Assembly (NCBI GenBank): GCA_034933145.1
Contig: JAYFOA010000067.1
Span: 1-14,108, forward strand
Direction of reading: 5' to 3'
Source of the DNA: UBA4644 sp034933145
GTDB taxonomy: Bacteria > Bacillota > Clostridia > Oscillospirales > Butyricicoccaceae
Length of the DNA stretch: 14,108 nt
Numbering within the stretch: the first letter of the stretch is position 1; every line of letters begins with the position of its first letter. The notes below the pieces were generated by a model. That model ran no database searches. It worked only from the letters and a program-made list of their open reading frames with translations, and was not told the DNA's origin. A program made the translations under genes and the position numbers. Shown piece after piece: positions 6,097-11,027 of the stretch.

Positions 6097-7152
6097 CTAT
6101 AGAACGATATCGGCTGCCGCGCGGGTCTTGCAGGCCGCAAAATAGCTTTCTTCCAGCGGAATCCATCGGGAACTGAACCGATTGAGTGACTCCGCATCCT
6201 CCCGCACCCTGAGGCGGCAAAGCTGTTCCTCCGGTGAAATATCAGAAAACACGTGCAGGTCCGCATACGGCCCCAGCGCGGGATGGCCGCTGTATCCGCC
6301 CTCTACGATCCGCCATCCGCCCTCCGGCACCTGCCGCCATGTCCCGTATTCCATCCGGCTGCAGTCGAACCGCCGGTAAGAGAACGCCGCCGGCCCGGAA
6401 AGGTACGGAAGTACCTCTTCCGCAAAACGCTCGTAATGCACATTCCCGCCGGGCTGCGCCAGCCGGCGCTCCGTACGAAGTTCCGGCGGCAGGAAAAAGT
6501 CATCCATGTGAACAACGCCAGCGCAGAGGATCTCTGCCAGCTGCGCCGCCATCGTGCTTTTTCCGGAAGCGGCCCGACCGTCGATCGCCACCACCCGGGC
6601 ACCCGCCCGGGCAGGCAGAGCCGCCAACTGCAGAAGCAGCGGAAAGAGCCGGGTAAGCCGTCCGTCCAGGATCCGATAGGCCGGATGCTCCCTCCGGCGA
6701 TAAGCCTCGCTATGATGCAGCGGCCGGGGCGGCCCGCCCGCCGCATACTGTGCCGAGAACTGCCGCCACCGGTCTGCCGGGAAAGGCAGTGTGCCCGCAA
6801 GCGCCAGATCTTCGGTCACCGCCTTATATGTTTCAAAACGCACCGCGCCATCCGGCGCGGCGGCGGACGCGGTGTATCGGAACATCCGGAACAGCCATTC
6901 CGGCGGCAGTCCCCGTTCCCTCCAGGCGGTCAGATCGGCCCGGCAGAAATCAGGGGAAATCCACTCATATAGCGCCGCACCGCGATCGGGGGCCGATGTG
7001 AATTCTGTCTGAAAGCCCTTCCAGGCACCCTCCGGATCTGCCAGCAGATGCTCTGCGCCGAAAGCAGCCTGATAGCAGAGCTTCACCGCATCCTGCGGCT
7101 CCATCGACGGATGCAGCGCCGCCTGCGCTCTCAGACAATCGGTAAAATCCAT
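6097..7152 (-). CDS. Two-part protein: uncharacterised N-terminal domain plus uridine kinase-like P-loop domain
   Basis: From the ATG at 7152 the product has 351 residues; GGAG sites 7-12 nt upstream support this start, whereas the frame extending to 7293 crosses the predicted promoter. The C-terminal half (about 185-351) is a P-loop kinase of the uridine kinase/phosphoribulokinase type: Walker A G192-RAASGKST-200 (VVAIDGRAASGKST), the HMDDFFLP motif at 215-222, and IVEGGYS (about 282-288) where the Walker B strand is expected. The N-terminal half, with PQDAVKLCYQAAFGAEHLL and LYEWISPDFCRADLTAW, is not a fold I can name. It probably phosphorylates a small molecule, but canonical uridine kinases are only about 210 residues long and lack this extension, so the substrate is open. 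It is transcribed alone, from its own promoter to the 6026-6075 terminator. Confidence 0.75.
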   Translation of the reverse strand: MDFTDCLRAQAALHPSMEPQDAVKLCYQAAFGAEHLLADPEGAWKGFQTEFTSAPDRGAALYEWISPDFCRADLTAWRERGLPPEWLFRMFRYTASAAAPDGAVRFETYKAVTEDLALAGTLPFPADRWRQFSAQYAAGGPPRPLHHSEAYRRREHPAYRILDGRLTRLFPLLLQLAALPARAGARVVAIDGRAASGKSTMAAQLAEILCAGVVHMDDFFLPPELRTERRLAQPGGNVHYERFAEEVLPYLSGPAAFSYRRFDCSRMEYGTWRQVPEGGWRIVEGGYSGHPALGPYADLHVFSDISPEEQLCRLRVREDAESLNRFSSRWIPLEESYFAACKTRAAADIVL

Positions 7153-7184
7153 AGGTTTCTCCGCTCCTGTTCCGGTTTTCCGGC

Positions 7185-7206
7185 CGGCGGGCGTGTATCC
7201 CCGCCG
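7185..7206 (-). other. 5' UTR hairpin of the kinase-like gene
   Basis: A 7-bp perfect stem CGGCGGG/CCCGCCG with an 8-nt loop lies in the roughly 60-nt leader between the predicted start of transcription (about 7213) and the ribosome binding site. Its role is unknown; it may be structural only. Confidence 0.3.
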
Positions 7207-7219
7207 ATCTGCCAGTTTC

Positions 7220-7248
7220 ATCATACCGGCTTTCTGTAAAAAAAACAA
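7220..7248 (-). promoter_or_regulatory. Predicted promoter of the kinase-like gene
   Basis: Minus-strand -35 TTGTTT (7248 to 7243) and -10 TATGAT (7225 to 7220) are separated by exactly 17 nt. The -35 falls in the T-tract that follows the 7249-7268 hairpin. Predicted transcription start is near 7213. Confidence 0.55.
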
Positions 7249-7268
7249 GGCCATGCCGCCGCATGGCC
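7238..7268 (-). terminator. Minus-strand terminator-like hairpin next to the kinase promoter
   Basis: A perfect 8-bp stem (GGCCATGC with GCATGGCC, 7249-7256 and 7261-7268, CGCC loop) is followed on the minus strand by TTG and eight T residues. It has the full form of an intrinsic terminator, but no gene lies upstream on that strand. It may stop antisense transcription coming from the riboswitch/permease region, or act as an attenuator or operator. Confidence 0.55.
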
Positions 7269-7305
7269 CCGGGGGTTGTCTCTCGCCGCCCATTCATTTT
7301 CCTGC

Positions 7306-7334
7306 TTGACAGCCGGCCGCTTCCGTGATACGCT
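7306..7334 (+). promoter_or_regulatory. Predicted promoter of the riboswitch-permease transcript
   Basis: Consensus -35 TTGACA (7306-7311), a 17-nt spacer and -10 TACGCT (7329-7334). Transcription would start near 7341, which is exactly where the first stem of the riboswitch-like leader begins. Confidence 0.65.
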
Positions 7335-7340
7335 GTCACT

Positions 7341-7470
7341 GCAAAAGGGAGTAGCGGGCGTCTTCGGACGCTGCATGGTTTCGTCAGAACGGCCTTTCGG
7401 CCCGGACCATGCGGAATTGTCGAGACTTTTGCCATGGAGAAGAGGCTCTGTGGCGGAGGTCTTCTTTTTT
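7341..7470 (+). promoter_or_regulatory. yybP-ykoY (manganese) riboswitch-like leader with terminator platform
   Basis: The leader opens with GCAAAAGGGAGTAGC, close to the conserved AAAGGGGAGUAGC of the yybP-ykoY class, and closes with GAGACTTTTGCC. The first stem pairs GCAAAAG (7341-7347) with CTTTTGC (7426-7432). A second hairpin carries GCGTC-TTCG-GACGC, and a third arm pairs CATGGT with ACCATG and is capped by GGCC-TTTC-GGCC. This matches the two-arm layout of the class, which senses Mn2+ and often controls metal-ion transporters. An intrinsic terminator (7438-7470) follows, and an alternative stem, GCCATGGAG with CTCTGTGGC (7431-7439 with 7446-7454), could compete with it. The assignment rests on recalled consensus and hand folding; ligand and switching direction are inferred. 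Confidence 0.72.
7438..7470 (+). terminator. Riboswitch-controlled intrinsic terminator
   Basis: AGAAGA (7438-7443) pairs with TCTTCT (7460-7465) around an inner CTCTG/CGGAG stem with a TGG loop, and six T residues follow (7465-7470). It lies between the aptamer-like fold and the permease start, so read-through is needed for expression. Confidence 0.7.
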
Positions 7471-7518
7471 ATCATTTAAGCCCGAACCGCCAAATTCTCT
7501 CGAAGGGAGCGAGTTCCT

Positions 7519-8787
7519 ATCAAAACGATCGCCCTGATCCTGTTTGTCGCTACCTATGCGCTGATGCTTCTGTTTCCCCGCTGGCGCGCGCCCGTTGCCC
7601 TGACGGCCGCCGGCCTGTTTCTGCTGCTCGGCATCGTTCCGGTCTCGGCGATCCCCGGGGCCATCGACTGGAACGTGCTGCTGATGCTCGGCGGCATCAT
7701 GGGTACAGTGGATCTGTTCATCCGCTCCAATATGCCGGCCCGTCTGGCGGACGGCCTGGTTCGGACACTGCACAGCGTCAAATGGGTGTTCGTCGTGCTG
7801 GCGCTGTTTGCCGGTGTAATTTCCGCTTTTATCGATAATGTTGCCACCGTATTGATGCTGGCGCCTATCGGCCTGGCCATCGCCAAGAGTCAGCGGGTCT
7901 CCCCCGTTCCGGTGGTACTGGCGATTGCCGTCTCCTCAAATCTCCAGGGCGCCGCCACACTGGTGGGGGATACCACCTCCATCCTGCTGGGCAGCTATCT
8001 CAAGATGGATTTTACCGATTTCTTTTCAATGAACGGCCGTCCCGGCATGTTCTGGATTGTGCAGGCGGGGGCGCTGGCCACCGTGCCCGTGCTGATGGTT
8101 CTGTTCCGGCAGCACCGTGACCGGCCGCGCAGGACACCGCCGGTTGAAATCAGCGACTATGGCCCCACCGTCCTGCTGCTGGGAACGGTGGCCTCGCTGA
8201 TCGCGGCGTCTTTTCTGCCCGAGAAGCCTGCGATTACCAACGGCCTGCTCTGCGTCGCCTTTTTTGTCGTGGGGCTGCTGCGCGCCTGCCTGCGGCAGCG
8301 GAGTCTGAAACCCGCCGGAGAAGCCCTGCGGGCCGTCGATTACACCACCCTGCTGCTTCTGGCCGGCCTGTTCCTGGTGATTGACGGTATTTCCCGTGCC
8401 GGGGTCATCGACGACATCAGCCGCCTGTTTATCCAGCTGGGCGGCGGAAGTCTGTTTCTCACCTACACCATCATCGTCTGGTTTTCCGTGCTGTTTTCCG
8501 CCTTTATTGATAATATCCCCTATGTGGCTACCATGCTGCCGGTGGTGGGCGGCATCGCCGCCTCTGTCGGCGCAGAGCCGCTGGTCCTCTATTTCGGCCT
8601 GCTGGCCGGCGCCACGCTGGGCGGCAATTTAACACCGGTCGGCGCCTCCGCCAACATTGCGGCAGGCGGCATCCTGCGGCGGGAGGGGTGTGAGGTCTCC
8701 ACCGGGGAATTCATGCGCATCGGCGTACCGTTTACGATGACCGCTGTGATCACGGGCTATGTCCTGATCTGGCTGATCTTTGCCTGA
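7519..8787 (+). CDS. ArsB/NhaD/SLC13-type ion permease, probable ATC start
   Basis: A polytopic membrane protein of the ion transporter superfamily that includes ArsB, NhaD and CitM; about 10-12 hydrophobic segments are visible. The inverted-repeat signature occurs twice, as SAFIDNVATVLMLAP and SAFIDNIPYVATMLPV. Substrate-loop-like segments are SSNLQGAATLVGDTTSILLG and GNLTPVGASANIAAGGIL. The first ATG in frame (7564) has no ribosome binding site and would cut off half of the first membrane helix. Fifteen codons earlier, ATC AAA ACG ATC gives (M)KTIALILFVATYALMLLF, a natural N-terminal helix, with AAGGGAG about 9 nt upstream. The start is therefore placed at ATC 7519 (422 residues). The riboswitch-like leader suggests a role in divalent metal or linked ion homeostasis. 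Anion, arsenite, Na+/H+ or dicarboxylate transport remain possible. Confidence 0.85.
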   Translation: MKTIALILFVATYALMLLFPRWRAPVALTAAGLFLLLGIVPVSAIPGAIDWNVLLMLGGIMGTVDLFIRSNMPARLADGLVRTLHSVKWVFVVLALFAGVISAFIDNVATVLMLAPIGLAIAKSQRVSPVPVVLAIAVSSNLQGAATLVGDTTSILLGSYLKMDFTDFFSMNGRPGMFWIVQAGALATVPVLMVLFRQHRDRPRRTPPVEISDYGPTVLLLGTVASLIAASFLPEKPAITNGLLCVAFFVVGLLRACLRQRSLKPAGEALRAVDYTTLLLLAGLFLVIDGISRAGVIDDISRLFIQLGGGSLFLTYTIIVWFSVLFSAFIDNIPYVATMLPVVGGIAASVGAEPLVLYFGLLAGATLGGNLTPVGASANIAAGGILRREGCEVSTGEFMRIGVPFTMTAVITGYVLIWLIFA

Positions 8788-8838
8788 GTATCTCCGGCAG
8801 GCCGCTTTCATCTGAACGCCACACATGGTAAGCAGCAG

Positions 8839-8875
8839 CGCGTCCCCGGCCCATAGGGACCGGGGACGCGTTTTT
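8839..8875 (+). terminator. Intrinsic terminator of the permease gene
   Basis: A perfect 11-bp stem (CGCGTCCCCGG with CCGGGGACGCG, 8839-8849 and 8860-8870) is followed by TTTTT. It lies between the convergent permease and amidase genes. The minus strand has no T-tract, so it mainly serves the permease. Confidence 0.88.
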
Positions 8876-8878
8876 GCT

Positions 8879-9709
8879 TTATCCGATGCTCCCGTGCGAA
8901 AGTTTTTCGCTGAGTCGCATCAGAAACGTGACCATCTGTTCCCGGGTGCAAAAAGCCCGGTACTGCTTTCTTCCGCTGCTGTCTCCCAGGATAATGCCGC
9001 TACTTTCGGCCCACTCCCTTGCCTCCCGGCTCCAGTCCGCGGGGGCCTGCTCGGCCAATCCTGCGAGATAGGTGTCCATCATTGCGTTAAACTGATCCTG
9101 AGTCACGGATTCTCCCTCCCTGATCCGGGCCGCCACGTCGGCCCGGAACTGATCCATGTCATACGCCATGCCGAGCTGACGCCACAGGTGGGCCGGGTCT
9201 GCATGGTTGGTGGCAATGCCCCGCTGATAGCCTTCGGCATGGCTGAGAATCACACCGTCCGCCAGGGGATCGAGGCCGTGGTATTCGCACAGCCTCGCAA
9301 ACAGCAAAACCGCCGCTCGGGTGGTTTTTTCCACAAACGCCACCGCCGCCGTGCGGTCGGAACAGATAAAATCGGCGCCCCCCACATAGGTGAGGCAGGC
9401 CGGTTCGCACATTTCCACCCCAATATGGGTGTCGTTGGAGCTTCCGCCGCCATGCCAGCCGCGATGCGCTCTTCCCGGCCCGCTGGTCACCGTCTCCTCA
9501 AGACAGGGCAGCGTGATATAGGCTGCGTCCTCTCCGATAAAGCCGTGGACACAGGCGGTCCGGTAGGTGCTTTGATTCCAGTTGCGCATCAGAACCAGCG
9601 GGTCCGGCTGCGGCGTACCGATACTGTGAAGCATCAGGCCGCGTACCCGGATGGAGCGTCCCGCCGTATAGCAGGGGTTATTGATGAGATACTGCGTCAG
9701 CAGTTCCAT
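8879..9709 (-). CDS. N-acetylmuramoyl-L-alanine amidase (phage-type endolysin) with SLH-like C-terminus
   Basis: This 276-residue protein carries an Amidase_2 (T7 lysozyme/PGRP) domain, a zinc enzyme cutting the amide bond between MurNAc and the peptide stem. Candidate zinc and active-site residues are H28 (GLMLHSIGT), the histidines of HRGWHGGGS (82-86), and H169/D171/H174 in NHADPAHLW. The block HAEGYQRGIATNHADP is typical of phage amidases of Firmicutes. The C-terminal tail (about 229-270), AREWAESSGIILGD and TREQMVTFLMRL, looks like one S-layer-homology-type repeat and may bind the wall. The start at 9709 has GGAGG about 9 nt upstream and lies one base after the holin-like stop; the longer frame to 9796 reads through that gene. 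There is no signal peptide, so export would depend on the holin, as in phage lysis. It is the last gene of the cassette. Confidence 0.9.
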   Translation of the reverse strand: MELLTQYLINNPCYTAGRSIRVRGLMLHSIGTPQPDPLVLMRNWNQSTYRTACVHGFIGEDAAYITLPCLEETVTSGPGRAHRGWHGGGSSNDTHIGVEMCEPACLTYVGGADFICSDRTAAVAFVEKTTRAAVLLFARLCEYHGLDPLADGVILSHAEGYQRGIATNHADPAHLWRQLGMAYDMDQFRADVAARIREGESVTQDQFNAMMDTYLAGLAEQAPADWSREAREWAESSGIILGDSSGRKQYRAFCTREQMVTFLMRLSEKLSHGSIG

Positions 9710-9710
9710 C

Positions 9711-9968
9711 TCACTCTGCCTCCGGCGAAAGCGCGTCCTCTTCCGCGGTTGCTTCCTCCGACCGGCCGCCGGACATCCCGACGGCTGCGGCGTCAATCTT
9801 CCCCTCTGTGATGATATAAGTCACGATGCTGATCAGCGCAGTCACCGCGCCCGCAAGGGAGGATATCTCGGACGAAGAAGCGCCCAGCGCCATTGCGATA
9901 CCGGCGGCTACGCCGGCAATGGCCAGCCACAGCTTGCGGCTGGCCAGCTTTCGGATGATATTGGACAT
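9711..9968 (-). CDS. Putative holin (two-helix small membrane protein)
   Basis: An 85-residue protein with a basic N-terminus (MSNIIRKLASRKLW), two hydrophobic helices at about 13-30 and 37-54, and a charged acidic C-terminal tail. Size, topology and position directly before an endolysin gene (one base gap) match phage holins, which form membrane lesions that release the amidase. The ATG has GGGGAG about 6 nt upstream. I cannot assign a named holin family with certainty. It could also be a neutral phage membrane protein, with the holin role in the neighbouring gene. Confidence 0.72.
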   Translation of the reverse strand: MSNIIRKLASRKLWLAIAGVAAGIAMALGASSSEISSLAGAVTALISIVTYIITEGKIDAAAVGMSGGRSEEATAEEDALSPEAE

Positions 9969-9980
9969 TTTGTTCTCCCC

Positions 9981-10328
9981 TCAATCTGCGTCCACATCGG
10001 AACGGACGGCCGTGTCATAGACAATGCCGCCCTTGGTGTTTTCCGCCTTGGATTTGTTATAATACATCGCCTGGGAGATGCCGTATGCGCTCCAGGCGCC
10101 GGTCAGGGTGACCGAAAGCCAGGGCAGGCTGCCGGTATATCCGGTAGAGACGCATACAAACGCAAGAATGATAAATGAAAACGTCAGGATCCAGATGAGA
10201 ATGGACTCCTGGATCAAAAGCACTTTGGAAAATGGCCGGGGTTTCTTTCGGGGGGCGTTCGCTGTTTTTGAGGGAGCCGGCCGTGCCGGTACACCTGCCT
10301 TTGCCGTCGTGCCTGCTTGCTGCGGCAT
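9981..10328 (-). CDS. Small phage-cassette membrane protein, function unknown
   Basis: This 115-residue protein has a Pro/Ala/Lys-rich, probably cytoplasmic N-terminus (residues 1-34) followed by two hydrophobic segments at about 41-62 (ESILIWILTFSFIILAFVCV) and 67-88, and a polar tail. It sits between an XhlA-like and a holin-like gene and is likely part of the lysis module, perhaps a second holin or an antiholin-type regulator. The ATG at 10328 has AAGGAG about 9 nt upstream. A TTG two codons earlier (10334) is too close to that site. The start lies 2 nt after the previous stop, so translation is probably coupled. No family name is recognised. Confidence 0.65.
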   Translation of the reverse strand: MPQQAGTTAKAGVPARPAPSKTANAPRKKPRPFSKVLLIQESILIWILTFSFIILAFVCVSTGYTGSLPWLSVTLTGAWSAYGISQAMYYNKSKAENTKGGIVYDTAVRSDVDAD

Positions 10329-10330
10329 AC

Positions 10331-10633
10331 TCAATCTCTCCTTTCGCCCTGTTCGGTAAGCGTGTCAAGTCGTTTATGCGCCTGTTTTACAGACTCTTCC
10401 ACGGCTGCAAGCCGGGAAACGATCTCGATATGCCGCTGATCCCCCAATTCCTGTTTTTTCCGGATCTCGTCGATCCCGGATTTAATATAACCGATCTCGG
10501 TCAGAATCGTCCCGCTGTGCCTTCCCGCCTGTGTGTCGTCCCGCCGCCGGCCGCGGCTGAACGCGAAATAAGCAAATGCAATGGAGCTGATCGTCCCGAG
10601 CACGGAGATGATCGCCAGGGCATCTTCGCTCAT
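10331..10633 (-). CDS. XhlA-like phage protein (membrane helix plus coiled coil)
   Basis: A 100-residue protein with one N-terminal membrane helix (about residues 5-24, ALAIISVLGTISSIAFAYFA), a basic stop-transfer RGRRR, and a long helical stretch (about 40-92) with heptad-like spacing that is likely a coiled coil. This order resembles XhlA/haemolysin-type proteins of Firmicutes prophages such as PBSX, which act with holin and amidase, although XhlA itself usually has its helix at the C-terminus. It is therefore better called a lysis-cassette protein of XhlA-like build. The ATG at 10633 has GAAGGAGG about 7 nt upstream. It is the first gene of a four-gene run with gaps of 12 nt or less. Confidence 0.65.
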   Translation of the reverse strand: MSEDALAIISVLGTISSIAFAYFAFSRGRRRDDTQAGRHSGTILTEIGYIKSGIDEIRKKQELGDQRHIEIVSRLAAVEESVKQAHKRLDTLTEQGERRD

Positions 10634-10826
10634 GCCATGCCCTCCTTCTCACGGCTCCTTTGATTGTAGCCGCGGGCATGCCGGACGGTGTTTGGCCGTC
10701 GGCATACCCGTACTGTCCGGGGCACACAGGCCCGCGCGGCCTTTGGGGCGGCGGGCTTGATGCCGGACTGCCACTAACAGTTTATGTGCTTTCCTCCCAT
10801 CCATGACAGCCCGCCGGATGCGGACA

Positions 10827-10854
10827 AGTCCGGCAGATGGGCGTCTGCCGGACT
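10827..10854. repeat. Perfect 11-bp inverted repeat
   Basis: AGTCCGGCAGA (10827-10837) and TCTGCCGGACT (10844-10854) pair perfectly around a 6-nt loop. Neither strand has a T-tract, so it is not a standard intrinsic terminator. Part of its arm recurs at 10679 and 10761. Confidence 0.6.
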
Positions 10855-10868
10855 GACACGGCCTGTTT

Positions 10869-10903
10869 CTTTATGAAACGGGCCGTTCGGCCCGTTAATA
10901 AAG
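10869..10903. repeat. Nested inverted repeat
   Basis: CTTTAT and ATAAAG flank a 9-bp perfect stem AACGGGCCG-TT-CGGCCCGTT. The AT outer arms and GC core give a long imperfect hairpin on both strands. It could serve as a weak bidirectional terminator or as a protein-binding site. Confidence 0.5.
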
Positions 10904-10967
10904 CGCCTGTCCCCCTTCCGTCCCAAACGCGAATAAATACAATATGCCCTTTCGCTGCGGCAAATGT

Positions 10968-10995
10968 GAGGGGCGGCCCTGCCGGGCGGCCCCTC
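10968..10995 (-). terminator. Terminator-like hairpin after the CoA-disulfide reductase-like fusion
   Basis: GAGGGGC and GCCCCTC pair around a GC-rich loop, starting 32 nt after the stop at 11028. The minus-strand tail (ACATTTG) is poor in T, so termination efficiency is doubtful. It is the only candidate terminator between this gene and the lysis cassette. Confidence 0.4.
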
Positions 10996-11027
10996 TCTGA
11001 TAGGTTCTTCTATGCCGTGGAATCACA

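Larger units (their letters stand above)
10634..11027. other. Noncoding gap with five strong hairpins
   Basis: No credible gene lies in this 394-nt stretch. It holds five inverted repeats: 10673-10710 (about 14 bp with one mismatch and one bulge), 10730-10756 (6 bp plus inner pairing), 10827-10854 (11 bp perfect), 10869-10903 (6 bp plus 9 bp) and 10968-10995 (7 bp). The octamer TGCCGGAC occurs at 10679, 10761 and 10846, with its complement at 10828. The only -10-like minus-strand element before the lysis cassette is TACAAT (10668 to 10663), without a good -35. Confidence 0.6.

Noticed and set aside
10671..10995. CRISPR array
   Set aside because: The recurring unit is only 8 nt and lies inside unrelated hairpins; there are no uniform repeats with spacers and no cas genes.
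10634..11027. Prophage attachment site or tRNA in the hairpin region
   Set aside because: No tRNA cloverleaf, integrase or flanking direct repeat was visible, so an att site cannot be supported.
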